Positions 1-7,784 of a stretch of DNA of 64,000 nucleotides are shown in pieces. The stretch is from an uncultured Piscinibacter sp. (GTDB taxonomy: Bacteria; Pseudomonadota; Gammaproteobacteria; Burkholderiales; Burkholderiaceae_C): the NCBI RefSeq assembly GCF_937952055.1, contig NZ_CALFYO010000020.1:643808-707807 (forward strand), written 5' to 3'. The stretch's first letter is position 1, and the number at the start of each line of letters is the position of its first letter. The notes beneath the pieces are model-generated. The model ran no database searches. It worked only from the letters and a program-made list of their open reading frames with translations, and had not been told where the DNA came from. Both the position numbers and the translations under genes were made by a program.

Positions 1-644
1 ACCTGCTCGAGCGTCAGCCGGCCGGCTTCGATCTTGGACAGGTCGAGGATGTCCGAGATCAGTCCGGCGAGCGCCTGGGCGCTGTCGTCGATGTGTTCGA
101 GACACTCGCGCAGCCGCGCCGGCGGCAGCGACGGGTCCTGGGCCAGGCGCACCAGGCCGAGCAGGCCGTTGAGCGGCGTGCGGATCTCATGGCTGGTGTT
201 GGCAAGGAACTCGCTCTTCGCGCGGTTGGCCGACTCGGCCTGGTCGCGCGCGTCGGCCAGCGCGGCCGCGACGCGACGGCGCTCGGTGATGTCGTCGACG
301 ATCCAGATCGTGCCGCCGCTGCCCGGGTGCCGCCGGTCGATCGCCCGCGCGCGCAGGTTGGCCCAGAACACGCTGCCGTCGCGCCGCGCCATCTCGAACT
401 CGCCCTCGAAGGCGGCGCCGGACTGCAGCAGCGGTGAGGCGTGGCGGCCGACGTCGGCATAGGCCGCGTCGCTGGGCCACACGGCGCGTCCGCTGCAGCC
501 GACCAGTGTGCCGGGGGGCCAGCCGAAGATCTCTTCGAAGCGCGGATTGGCGTGCTGGAACTGGCGGTCGCGCGTGACGGCGATGCCGACGAAAGCGGTG
601 TCGAGGATCGCCTCGAGCGGCAGGTCAGTGGTGGTGGCGAGCAT
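1..644 (-). CDS. PAS-domain sensor histidine kinase (C-terminus beyond window)
   Basis: The minus-strand frame is open to the window edge, so about 214 residues of the N-terminal part are visible. Residues ~5-125 form a PAS/PAC domain ending in WIVDDITERR, and residues ~143-200 form a HisKA dimerisation domain with the H-box FLANTSHEIRTPLNG; the phospho-acceptor is His152. The catalytic ATPase domain, and any receiver or Hpt domain, would lie outside the window. No membrane segment is seen before the PAS domain, so the visible part looks cytoplasmic. An in-frame stop lies just upstream of the ATG at 644, which fixes this start. The SEFLANTSHEIRTPLNG type of H-box is typical of hybrid kinases, but that is inference. 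The signal sensed is unknown. Confidence 0.85.
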   Translation of the reverse strand, partial: MLATTTDLPLEAILDTAFVGIAVTRDRQFQHANPRFEEIFGWPPGTLVGCSGRAVWPSDAAYADVGRHASPLLQSGAAFEGEFEMARRDGSVFWANLRARAIDRRHPGSGGTIWIVDDITERRRVAAALADARDQAESANRAKSEFLANTSHEIRTPLNGLLGLVRLAQDPSLPPARLRECLEHIDDSAQALAGLISDILDLSKIEAGRLTLEQ

Positions 645-801
645 GGCGCGGCGGTTCGGTCATCGATTACAACGCGCCGCCGCCGTCGTCGCCGTCGTGT
701 CGTTGCGCGCCGCGCCCGCAAGCGTGAGCTATTGCCGGGGCGATACAGACCCTCACAGGCCTGCGCTAGCATCCGCGCTCCCCTCGAACCGTCCGACGAC
801 C

Positions 802-1113
802 ATGACCGACAGCCTGCAAGCCACCGTGCGCACCCGCGCGAACGTCTATTTCGACGGCAAGTGCGTCTCGCACAGCCTGGAACTGGCCGACGGCAGCAGG
901 AAGAGCGTCGGCGTGATCCTGCCCTCGACGCTGCGCTTCACGACCGGCGCGCCCGAGCGCATGGAATTGCTGGAGGGCGAATGCCGGGTCAAGCTGCCGG
1001 GAGCCGCCGACTGGGCGAACTACCGTGGTGGCCAGTCCTTCGACGTGCCGGGCCAGTCGGCCTTCGACATCGAGGTGACGCAGACGCTGCACTACGTCTG
1101 CCACTTCCTCTGA
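802..1113 (+). CDS. ppnP: Pyrimidine/purine nucleoside phosphorylase PpnP (DUF1255)
   Basis: A 103-residue single-domain cupin-fold protein that aligns end to end with E. coli YaiE/PpnP, which phosphorolyses several nucleosides to free base and ribose-1-phosphate in the cytoplasm. Family landmarks are visible: NVYFDGKCVSH near the start, SVGVILPSTLRF, the central CRVKLPGAADW, FDVPGQSAFDIEV and the terminal YVCHFL. The ATG at 802 gives the usual length of the family (about 95-105 aa). It stands alone between the kinase (opposite strand) and the sugar dehydrogenase. The function is from family knowledge. Confidence 0.92.
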   Translation: MTDSLQATVRTRANVYFDGKCVSHSLELADGSRKSVGVILPSTLRFTTGAPERMELLEGECRVKLPGAADWANYRGGQSFDVPGQSAFDIEVTQTLHYVCHFL

Positions 1114-1171
1114 CGATCGGCAGAACCCCTGCGCGGACGGGGGTGCGCGTTTCGCGGCAGCATGCCACCCC

Positions 1172-2248
1172 ATGCGCCGACTGATCGCCTTCCTCCTCGT
1201 TGCACTCGCCTGGGGCGCCGCCGGCGCGCAGGCATTGAGGCCGGTGCCGGTGGTGACCGGCCTGGACCATCCCTGGGCCCTGGCCTTCCTGCCCGACGGC
1301 CGCATGCTCGTCACCGAGAAGCCCGGCCGGCTGCGCATCGCCCGCGCCGACGGTCGCGTCGGTGCGCCGCTGAGCGGCCTGCCTGCGGTGGATGGCGGCG
1401 GCCAGTGCGGGCTGCTCGACGTCGCCGTCGACCCCGACTTCGCGAACAACGGTCTCGTCTTCTGGACCTTCGCCGAGCCGGGTGACGGCGGCAATTCGAC
1501 CGCGGTCGCCCGTGGCCGGCTCGTCGGCGACCGGCTGGTGGAGGTGCGCACCATCTTCAGCCAGCGGCCGAAGGTGACCAGCCGCCACCACTGCGGCTCG
1601 CGCATCGTCTTCGGCCGCGACGGCACGCTGTGGGTCGGCCTGGGCGACCGCTTCTCGCGCAAGGAAGACGCGCAGAATCCGGCCAACCACCTGGGCAAGG
1701 TGGTCCGCATCGACCGCGAGGGCCGGCCACCGGCCGACAACCCGAAGTTCGCCGCGCCCGAGGTGTGGAGTCTCGGGCACCGCAACATCCAGGGCGCCGC
1801 GGCCCATCCGGTCAGCGGCGAACTGTGGACCCTGGAGCATGGCCCGCAAGGCGGCGACGAGGTCAACGCGCCGAAGGGCGGGCGGAACTACGGCTGGCCG
1901 CTGGTCACCCGCGGCCGCAACTATGTCGTCGGCACGCGCATCGGCGAGGACGGGCCCAAGCCGGGTTACGAGGAGCCGTTGAAGGTCTGGGTGCCGTCGA
2001 TCGCCCCCAGCGGCATGGCCTTCCTCACCAGCGAGCGCTATCCGGGCTGGAAGGGCAGCCTGTTCGTCGGCGCGCTCAAGGCCCGCGTGCTCGTGCGCCT
2101 CGGCCTCGACGGCGGGCGGGTCATCGCCGAGGAGCGGCTGCTGGAAGACCTTGGCGAGCGCATCCGCGACGTCCGTCAGGGCCCGGACGGCTGGCTCTAC
2201 CTGGTCACCGACGGCAGTGACGGCCGGGTGCTGCGCCTCGAGCGCTGA
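1172..2248 (+). CDS. Exported PQQ-dependent sugar (aldose) dehydrogenase, YliI/GSDH family
   Basis: 358 aa. An N-terminal signal peptide (MRRLIAFLLVALAWGAAGAQA) is followed by a six-bladed beta-propeller of the glucose/sorbosone dehydrogenase family: GLDHPWALAFLPDGRMLVTE, GGGQCGLLDVAVDPDF, SRHHCGSRIVFGRDG, SLGHRNIQGAA, LWTLEHGPQGGDEVN and NYGWPLVTRG are all standard segments of soluble aldose dehydrogenases like E. coli YliI. It would oxidise aldoses in the periplasm using PQQ. No PQQ biosynthesis genes lie nearby, so PQQ must come from elsewhere in the genome or from outside. The stop codon lies 4 bases from the convergent murB stop. The exact substrate cannot be read from the sequence. Confidence 0.86.
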   Translation: MRRLIAFLLVALAWGAAGAQALRPVPVVTGLDHPWALAFLPDGRMLVTEKPGRLRIARADGRVGAPLSGLPAVDGGGQCGLLDVAVDPDFANNGLVFWTFAEPGDGGNSTAVARGRLVGDRLVEVRTIFSQRPKVTSRHHCGSRIVFGRDGTLWVGLGDRFSRKEDAQNPANHLGKVVRIDREGRPPADNPKFAAPEVWSLGHRNIQGAAAHPVSGELWTLEHGPQGGDEVNAPKGGRNYGWPLVTRGRNYVVGTRIGEDGPKPGYEEPLKVWVPSIAPSGMAFLTSERYPGWKGSLFVGALKARVLVRLGLDGGRVIAEERLLEDLGERIRDVRQGPDGWLYLVTDGSDGRVLRLER

Positions 2249-2256
2249 TCGATCAG
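2245..2256. other. 12-bp perfect palindrome containing both convergent stop codons
   Basis: CTGATCGATCAG is perfectly self-complementary. It contains the TGA stop of the sugar dehydrogenase (2246-2248) and the TCA (reverse TGA) stop of murB (2253-2255). It is short, without a U-tract, so its role as a terminator is uncertain. Confidence 0.5.
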
Positions 2257-3269
2257 ACCACCACCGGCTCGGGCTCCAGCCGGATGCCGAAGCGCCCGTA
2301 GACGCTCTCCTGGATGGCGCGCGCCAGCGTCATCACCTCCGAGCCGATGGCGCCGCCACGGTTGACCAGCACGAGGGCTTGCCGGTCGTACACCGCTGCC
2401 TGGCCGACCGCCTTGCCCTTCCATCCGCAGGCGTCGATCATCCAGCCGGCAGCCAGCTTCACCGTGCCGTCGGGCATCGGGTAATGCACGATCTCCGGAT
2501 CGCGGCCGATGATGTCGCGGCACTGCTCGGGCGTAACCACCGGGTTCTTGAAGAAGCTGCCGGCATTGCCGATCAGCGCCGGGTCCGGCAGCTTGGTGCG
2601 GCGGATCGCGCACACCCAGTCGAAGATCTGCCGCGGCGTCGGGTTGGAGATGCCGCTGTCGCGCATGCGCCGCTCGATGTCGAGGTAGCCGAGCACGGGC
2701 TGCCAGGGCCGCGGCAGGCGAAAGCGCACCCGGGTGATGAGCGTGCGGCCGGCCAGCGAGTGCTTGAACACGCTGTCGCGGTAGCCGAAGGCGCAGATGC
2801 CGGGGCCGAGCGTGACGCTGCGGCCGGTGACGAGATCCACCGCGTCGAGCGATTCGAAGCGGTCCTTCAGCTCCAGCCCGTAGGCGCCGATGTTCTGCAC
2901 CGGCGCTGCACCGACGCTGCCGGGTATCAGCGCCAGGTTCTCCAGCCCGGGCCAGCCCTGCTCCAGCGTCCAGGCGACGAATCCGTGCCAGCCCTCGCCG
3001 GCGCCGGCCTCGACGATCCAGGCGTCGCTGCGCTCCTCGACGAGGCGCATGCCGCGCACCTCGACCTTCAGCACCACCTGAGGCATGTCGCGCGTCAGGA
3101 TGATGTTGCTGCCGCCGCCGAGGATGAACTTGGGCGCGCGGCCCAGGCTCGGGTGGTCGACGACGCGACGCACGTCCGCGTCGCTCGCGATGCGCACCAA
3201 CTGTTGCGCAATTGCGGGCAATCCGAACGTGTTGTATGGCTTCAGGCTGACGCCCGACTCGATTTGCAT
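2253..3269 (-). CDS. murB: UDP-N-acetylenolpyruvoylglucosamine reductase
   Basis: 338 aa, the length of type I (E. coli-like) MurB. The enzyme reduces UDP-GlcNAc-enolpyruvate to UDP-MurNAc with NADPH and FAD, the second committed step of peptidoglycan synthesis, in the cytoplasm. Visible marks are the N-terminal LKPYNTFGL, the FAD-binding ILGGGSNIIL, the GLENLALIPGSVGAAPVQNIGAYG block and the catalytic-serine segment GNAGSFFKNP. The minus-strand frame continues far upstream, but the ATG at 3269 begins the family homology, so the longer reading is rejected. The start is only 16 bases from the divergent yajQ start, and no Shine-Dalgarno sequence is present. Confidence 0.97.
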   Translation of the reverse strand: MQIESGVSLKPYNTFGLPAIAQQLVRIASDADVRRVVDHPSLGRAPKFILGGGSNIILTRDMPQVVLKVEVRGMRLVEERSDAWIVEAGAGEGWHGFVAWTLEQGWPGLENLALIPGSVGAAPVQNIGAYGLELKDRFESLDAVDLVTGRSVTLGPGICAFGYRDSVFKHSLAGRTLITRVRFRLPRPWQPVLGYLDIERRMRDSGISNPTPRQIFDWVCAIRRTKLPDPALIGNAGSFFKNPVVTPEQCRDIIGRDPEIVHYPMPDGTVKLAAGWMIDACGWKGKAVGQAAVYDRQALVLVNRGGAIGSEVMTLARAIQESVYGRFGIRLEPEPVVV

Positions 3270-3283
3270 GCGAGAATTTTCGC
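3270..3283. promoter_or_regulatory. Palindromic divergent -10 region between murB and yajQ
   Basis: GCGAGAATTTTCGC is a 14-bp palindrome with 12 symmetric positions lying between two divergent start codons. Read rightwards it contains GAGAAT (3272-3277), 8 bases from the yajQ ATG. Read leftwards it contains GAAAAT (3281-3276), 6 bases from the murB ATG. Both resemble -10 hexamers and would start transcription at or next to the start codons. No convincing -35 boxes were found. Confidence 0.5.
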
Positions 3284-3285
3284 CT

Positions 3286-3774
3286 ATGCCGAGCTTTGAC
3301 ACCGTCATCGAACCCAACCTCGTCGAGGTGCGCAACGCCGTCGACCAGTCGGCCAAGGAAATCGCCACGCGCTTCGACTTCAAGGGCTCGTCGGCCGGCG
3401 TGGAGTTGACCGAGAAGCAGATCACGGTCCATGCCGACAGCGACTTCCAGATCGGCCAGGTGAAGGACATCCTCACCGCCAAGCTTGCCAAGCGCGGCGT
3501 CGATGCACGCTTCATCGATGGCAGCGCGAAGATCGAGAAGATCGGCGGCGACAAGGTCAAGCAGGTGCTCACGGTGAAGAGCGGCGTCGACAGCGACACC
3601 GCCAAGAAGATCCAGGCCGCCATCAAGCAGAGCAAGATGAAGGTGCAGGCCGCCATCCAGGGAGACACCGTGCGCGTGTCCGGCGCCAAGCGCGACGACC
3701 TGCAGGCGGCCATGCAGTTGATCCGCAAGACCGTGCCCGAGGCGCCGGTCTCGTTCAACAACTTCCGCGACTGA
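3286..3774 (+). CDS. yajQ: YajQ family nucleotide-binding protein
   Basis: 162 aa, full family length. The N-terminal PSFDTVIEPNLVEVRNAVDQ, the central ATRFDFKGSSAGVEL and the C-terminal VSFNNFRD are nearly invariant in YajQ proteins. The fold is two ferredoxin-like halves that bind nucleotides or RNA; relatives in Xanthomonas bind c-di-GMP with an LysR partner, so a signalling role is possible here given the yfiN cyclase further along. That link is inference only. The ATG at 3286 is the conserved start and lacks a ribosome-binding site. Confidence 0.95.
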   Translation: MPSFDTVIEPNLVEVRNAVDQSAKEIATRFDFKGSSAGVELTEKQITVHADSDFQIGQVKDILTAKLAKRGVDARFIDGSAKIEKIGGDKVKQVLTVKSGVDSDTAKKIQAAIKQSKMKVQAAIQGDTVRVSGAKRDDLQAAMQLIRKTVPEAPVSFNNFRD

Positions 3775-3776
3775 CC

Positions 3777-4412
3777 TTGAAGATTGCGCCGGCGGCCGTG
3801 CTTTCCCTGCTGCCGGCGATCGCGCTCGCGCAGAGCGTGTCGATGAGCGGCAGCCTCGGCGACAAGGCCCTGCTGGTGATCGACGGCACGCCGCGCACCG
3901 TCGCCGCGGGCAGCACCGTCGCCGGCGTTAAGGTGATCCGTGTCACCGGCAGCGAGACCGTGGTCGAGGTCGGCGGCAAGCGCCAGACGCTGCCGCTCGG
4001 CGGCGCCCAGGTCAACCTCGGCGGCGCGGCGAGCGCCGGCAGCGGCACGCAGATCGTGCTCGCGGCCGGATCGGGCGGGCACTTCGTCACCCAGGGTTCG
4101 ATCAACGGCCGCGCGGTGCGCTTCGTCGTCGACACCGGCGCCACCAACGTCGCAATGAGCGAGGCGGAAGCCCGGCGCATCGGCGTGGACTTTTCGCGCG
4201 GCCAGCGCGGCATGGTGCGCACCGCCAATGGCGACGTGGTCGCGCACCGCGTCTCGCTGCGCGAGGTGCGCATCGGCGACGTGACGGTCTACAACGTCGA
4301 CGCCACCGTGGTCCCCTCGCCGATGGACATCGTCCTGCTCGGCAACAGCTTCCTGTCGCGCTTCCAGATGAGGCGCGATGCCGACGTGCTGGTGCTCGAC
4401 AAGCGCTACTGA
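3777..4412 (+). CDS. Retropepsin-like aspartic protease, exported (clan AA)
   Basis: 211 aa. A short N-terminal hydrophobic segment (AAVLSLLPAIALAQS) looks like a signal peptide. The C-terminal half carries the retropepsin signature FVVDTGATNVAMS, with the catalytic Asp in DTGAT, followed by the flap-like region and the second psi-loop segment IVLLGNSFLSRF. This matches the TIGR02281-type bacterial family, thought to act as dimers at the periplasmic face; substrates are unknown. The reading begins at TTG 3777, two bases after the yajQ stop, so translational coupling with yajQ is likely; a GTG a few codons further in is an alternative start. Confidence 0.85.
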   Translation: MKIAPAAVLSLLPAIALAQSVSMSGSLGDKALLVIDGTPRTVAAGSTVAGVKVIRVTGSETVVEVGGKRQTLPLGGAQVNLGGAASAGSGTQIVLAAGSGGHFVTQGSINGRAVRFVVDTGATNVAMSEAEARRIGVDFSRGQRGMVRTANGDVVAHRVSLREVRIGDVTVYNVDATVVPSPMDIVLLGNSFLSRFQMRRDADVLVLDKRY

Positions 4413-4459
4413 CGACCGGCGGTGCAGGTCGCAACGGATCTGTGTTCGTCGCGCCGAGA

Positions 4460-5641
4460 TCAGCGCCGCGGCGGCCGCGCCAGCGCGAAGGCCCCCACCG
4501 CCACGGCCCCCACCGCCGCCAGACCGAGCAGCAGTTCGCGGTAGCCCGGCAGCGCCAGCAGCAGCCAAGCGGTGGCCAGCGGCGCGGCGGCGCGCGAGAG
4601 CAGCGCGATCGCGCTCATCGCGCCGCTGATGCGACCGACGTGTTCGCGGCCGAAGTACTGCGGCACCAGGTTGCCGCGCACGATGGTGACCAGGCCGTTG
4701 GCCAGGCCGAACAGCGTGGCGAAGAGCAGCAACGCGAGCCTGCCGTCGGCCAGCGCGAAGATCGCCAGCGACAGCGGCAACCCGCCCAGCACGACGAGGC
4801 CGAGCAGACGCGTCGACACCCAGCGCCCGAAGGCGAGGAAGGCGAGCCGGCCGGCCACCTGGGCGGGCCCGAACCACACCACCACCGCCAGCGCACTGGC
4901 CTCGCTCAGCCCTTTGGCGGCGAAGGCCGGCATGATGTGCGCCCACAGCGCCGCGGCGGCAAAGGCATACAGCGTGAAGGTGGCGGTGAGCAGCCAGGAG
5001 GTGCGTTCGCGCAGCGCCTCGTGCAGCGTGGCATCGTCGGCGGCATCGTGGGGCCGCCCCGGGCTGTCGTGCGTCGGCGTGCCGCGCAGGGCCCAGGCGT
5101 GCAGCGGCGCCCCGACGGCGAGCAGCACCACGCCGATCGCCGCCAGCGCACCGCGCCAGTCGAGCCAAGCGACCAGCGCCGCCACGGCAGGGAACGACAG
5201 CGTGCTGGCGAAGCCGCCGACCAGCGTCAGCGCCGTGATGCCCTCGCGGTACTGCGCCGGAAACCGCCTGGTCAGCACGTTGAAGGCCGGTTCGTAGAGC
5301 GTCATCGCCATCGCCGCGCCGAGCAGCACCCAGGCGCCATGAAGCCACGGCAGGCTGGTCGCGCGCGACCAGGCGAGGAAGCCGAGCCCGGCCAGCGCGG
5401 CACCCAGCGTCATCACCATGCGGCCCCGGCCATGGTCGATGGCGGCGCCGACGGCGTAGGTGGTGGCGCCCCACACGCCCAGTCCGACGGTGAAGGCCCC
5501 CATCACCTCGGGCTTGCTCCAGCCCAGTGCACGCTGCATCGGCAGCACGAAGGACGAGAAGCCATAGTAGAGCGCCGCCCAGCACAGCAGCTGGCCCGCC
5601 GCCAGGGCCGCGACGGTGGCGCGAAAGCCCGGCGGACTCAC
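4460..5641 (-). CDS. MFS transporter (12-TM monocarboxylate/organic acid type)
   Basis: 393 aa with about twelve hydrophobic helices and the MFS arrangement of two six-helix halves around a charged central loop (residues ~180-205, rich in Asp/His/Arg). Segments such as GFSSFVLPMQRALGWS at the first loop resemble the oxalate/formate-antiporter and monocarboxylate branch. The GTG start at 5641 overlaps the TGA of the upstream marR (sequence GTGA), indicating one transcription unit, with MarR likely controlling the transporter. It may import the substrate handled by the divergent hydrolase and Bug genes; the substrate itself is not deducible. Confidence 0.83.
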   Translation of the reverse strand: MSPPGFRATVAALAAGQLLCWAALYYGFSSFVLPMQRALGWSKPEVMGAFTVGLGVWGATTYAVGAAIDHGRGRMVMTLGAALAGLGFLAWSRATSLPWLHGAWVLLGAAMAMTLYEPAFNVLTRRFPAQYREGITALTLVGGFASTLSFPAVAALVAWLDWRGALAAIGVVLLAVGAPLHAWALRGTPTHDSPGRPHDAADDATLHEALRERTSWLLTATFTLYAFAAAALWAHIMPAFAAKGLSEASALAVVVWFGPAQVAGRLAFLAFGRWVSTRLLGLVVLGGLPLSLAIFALADGRLALLLFATLFGLANGLVTIVRGNLVPQYFGREHVGRISGAMSAIALLSRAAAPLATAWLLLALPGYRELLLGLAAVGAVAVGAFALARPPRR

Positions 5642-6144
5642 CGCCGCGCCGTGCCGCCGCGGCGCCGGTCGGCCTGCACGCCGCTCACCAGCTGCGTGCC
5701 CAGCGCCGCCGCGTGCGACGTCAGCCGCCGCAGCGCCTCGTCGAGCGCCGCCAGCAACGGTTCGTCGAGCGCATCGAGCATCGCACGGTTGATCGCGGCG
5801 ACCTGCGGAAACATTTCCTCGTAGAGCGACTGCCCGCACGGGGTGACCTGGACCACCGCGCGGCGAGCATCGCCCGGCCGCGCCACGCGCTGCACCAGCC
5901 CCTTGGCCGACAGCGAGCCGATCGCCCGCGACGTCCGTGCCCGGTCGAGGTGGGCGCGATCGGCCAGTTCCGACGGCGATGTCGCGCCCTGGGCCGCCAG
6001 CAGGGCGAGCAGGCGCCACTCGCGCCGCGTGATGCCGTAGCGCCCCTCGCACAGCCGCACCACCGGCGCACCGCTGAGCGCATGCAGCCGCGCCAGCCGG
6101 TAGTTCAGCAGGTCGTCCAGGCCCTGCGGGTCTCTGAGGGTCAT
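5638..6144 (-). CDS. MarR family transcriptional regulator
   Basis: 168 aa. A winged helix-turn-helix lies at residues ~45-110 (REWRLLALLAAQG, SPSELADRAHLDRARTSRAI, GLVQRVARPGDARRAVVQVT, the last being the wing with the conserved Asp-Arg pair). Flanking helices give the dimerisation region. It is divergent from the sulfatase-like gene and leads the MFS gene with a 4-base overlap. An upstream in-frame ATG at 6174 would add ten residues but falls inside a palindrome, so ATG 6144 is preferred. It probably represses both arms through that palindrome and is released by an aromatic or acidic ligand; the ligand is unknown. Confidence 0.85.
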   Translation of the reverse strand: MTLRDPQGLDDLLNYRLARLHALSGAPVVRLCEGRYGITRREWRLLALLAAQGATSPSELADRAHLDRARTSRAIGSLSAKGLVQRVARPGDARRAVVQVTPCGQSLYEEMFPQVAAINRAMLDALDEPLLAALDEALRRLTSHAAALGTQLVSGVQADRRRGGTARR

Positions 6145-6151
6145 TGCCGAG

Positions 6152-6174
6152 ATGGATTGATTTCTGCAATCCAT
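6152..6174. promoter_or_regulatory. Perfect inverted repeat, candidate MarR operator
   Basis: ATGGATTG and CAATCCAT are perfect 8-base arms separated by 7 bases. The site is markedly AT-richer than its surroundings and sits between the divergent marR (ATG 6144) and hydrolase (ATG 6190 or 6208) genes. Size and position fit a MarR dimer operator controlling both directions. A TAGCAT at 6187-6192 may be the -10 element for the hydrolase gene. Confidence 0.6.
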
Positions 6175-6189
6175 TGTGCGGCACCTAGC

Positions 6190-7758
6190 ATGGCTGCCGG
6201 CAAACCCATGAACATCCTCTTCATCATGGCCGACCAGCTGCGCTGGGACCACCTGTCCTGCGCCGGCCACCCCTACCTGACGACGCCGAACCTCGACGCG
6301 CTGGCGCGGCGCGGCGTGCGCTTCGCCAATGCCTTCGTCAACAGCGGCGTGTGCGGCCCGAGCCGCATGAGCTTCTATACCGGCCGCTATCCCGTCAGCC
6401 ACGGCGCGACCTGGAACCGCGTGCCGCTGTCGATCGGCGAGGTGACGCTGGGCGAGTACCTGAAGGATGCCGGCCGCACGCTGGCACTGGCGGGCAAGAC
6501 CCATGTGATGCCCGACCACGCCGGCCTGGCGCGCCTGGCGCTGGACGGTGGCAGCGAACTGGGCACCTTCCTCGAACGCGGCGGCTTCGTCGAAATCGAC
6601 CGTTACGACGGCCACCACACGCCCGGCCACGAGAGCGGCTACCCCGCCTTCCTGCGCGCGCACGGCTACGCGGGCGACGACCCGTGGAGCGACTACGTCA
6701 TCGCCGGCATCGACGCGCAGGGTCAGCTGGCCAGCGGCTGGCACATGCGCAACGTGCACCTGCCGGCGCGCGTGCAGGAGGCGCATTCCGAGACCGCCTA
6801 CATGACCGACCAGGCGATCCGCTTCATGCGCGAGCAGGGCAGCCGCCCCTGGGTGCTTCACCTGAGCTACGTGAAGCCGCACTGGCCCTACATGGCGCCG
6901 GCCCCCTACCACGCGATGTACCGGCCCGAGCAGTGCCTGCCGGTGGTGCGCAGCGAGGCCGAGCTGCACGACGCGCACCCCGTCGTCGCCGCCTACCGGC
7001 AGCAGGAGGAATGCGTCAGCTTCCAGAACGACGAGTGCATCCGCACCGTGCGCCCCGCCTACCAGGGGCTGATCAAGCAGCTCGACGACCACCTCGGCCG
7101 GCTGTTCGACACGATGCAGTCGATGGGGCGGATGGACGACACGCTGGTCGTCTTCACCGCCGACCACGGCGACTTCCTCGGCGACCACTGGCTGGGCGAG
7201 AAGGAGCTGTTCTACGACACCGTCCAGAAGGTGCCCTTCATCGTCATGGACCCGCGCCGCGAGGCCGATGCCACGCGCGGCCGCGTCGAACCGCGCTTCG
7301 TCGAGGGCGTGGACCTGGTACCCACGGTGCTCGATGCCCTCGGCGTGAGCGGCGCCTCGCAGCGCATCGAGGGTCGCAGCCTGCGGCCGCTGCTGCATGG
7401 CGAGTCGCCGTCGTGGCGCGATTTCGTCTACAGCGAACTCGACTACGGCTTTCGCGAGGCGCGCCTGCGGCTGGGCAAGACGCCGCAGCAGGCGCGCGCC
7501 TTCTCGATCCGCGACGAGCGCTGGCGCTACGTGTACTGGCTCGACGAGCCCGAGCAACTGTTCGACCTCGCCGCCGACCCGGACCAGATGCAGGACCTCG
7601 GCCGCGACGCCGGGCATGCCCCGGTGCGACAGGCGCTGCGCGAGCGGCTGCTCGACTTCCTGGCGCGCCGCAAGCACCGCACGACGGTGAGCGACGAGTT
7701 CGTCGAGCAGCGCACCAACCGACACAAGCAGGCCGGCGTGTACTTCGGCCAATGGTGA
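6190..7758 (+). CDS. Sulfatase / phosphonate monoester hydrolase-like enzyme (alkaline phosphatase superfamily)
   Basis: 522 aa from ATG 6190 (516 aa from ATG 6208, which begins the conserved MNILFIMADQLRWD). The metal-binding start (ADQLRWDH), the CGPSR formylglycine motif (Cys55 of the longer form, within NSGVCGPSRMSFYTGRYP), GKTH, and FTADHGDFLGDHWLGEK with the second metal-site Asp-His are all present, so the type I sulfatase active site appears complete. The enzyme should hydrolyse a sulfate ester or phosphonate/phosphate monoester after Cys-to-formylglycine maturation. No signal peptide is visible, suggesting a cytoplasmic enzyme. A Bug protein follows 26 bases downstream. Which ester is cut cannot be told from sequence. 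Confidence 0.88.
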   Translation: MAAGKPMNILFIMADQLRWDHLSCAGHPYLTTPNLDALARRGVRFANAFVNSGVCGPSRMSFYTGRYPVSHGATWNRVPLSIGEVTLGEYLKDAGRTLALAGKTHVMPDHAGLARLALDGGSELGTFLERGGFVEIDRYDGHHTPGHESGYPAFLRAHGYAGDDPWSDYVIAGIDAQGQLASGWHMRNVHLPARVQEAHSETAYMTDQAIRFMREQGSRPWVLHLSYVKPHWPYMAPAPYHAMYRPEQCLPVVRSEAELHDAHPVVAAYRQQEECVSFQNDECIRTVRPAYQGLIKQLDDHLGRLFDTMQSMGRMDDTLVVFTADHGDFLGDHWLGEKELFYDTVQKVPFIVMDPRREADATRGRVEPRFVEGVDLVPTVLDALGVSGASQRIEGRSLRPLLHGESPSWRDFVYSELDYGFREARLRLGKTPQQARAFSIRDERWRYVYWLDEPEQLFDLAADPDQMQDLGRDAGHAPVRQALRERLLDFLARRKHRTTVSDEFVEQRTNRHKQAGVYFGQW

Positions 7759-7784
7759 ACCGAACACTGCAAGGAGACAGACCC

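Noticed and set aside
672..700. Trinucleotide-like repeat (CGCCGCCGTCGTCGCCGTC) upstream of ppnP
   Set aside because: Imperfect and short; such low-complexity stretches are common in this GC-rich DNA, and there is no evidence of a phase-variable tract.
2253..5585. Continuous minus-strand reading frame of 1110 codons covering murB, yajQ, the protease and part of the MFS gene
   Set aside because: Only the last 338 codons match a family (MurB). The rest is antisense to yajQ and the protease or out of frame with the MFS gene, and has no recognisable domain.
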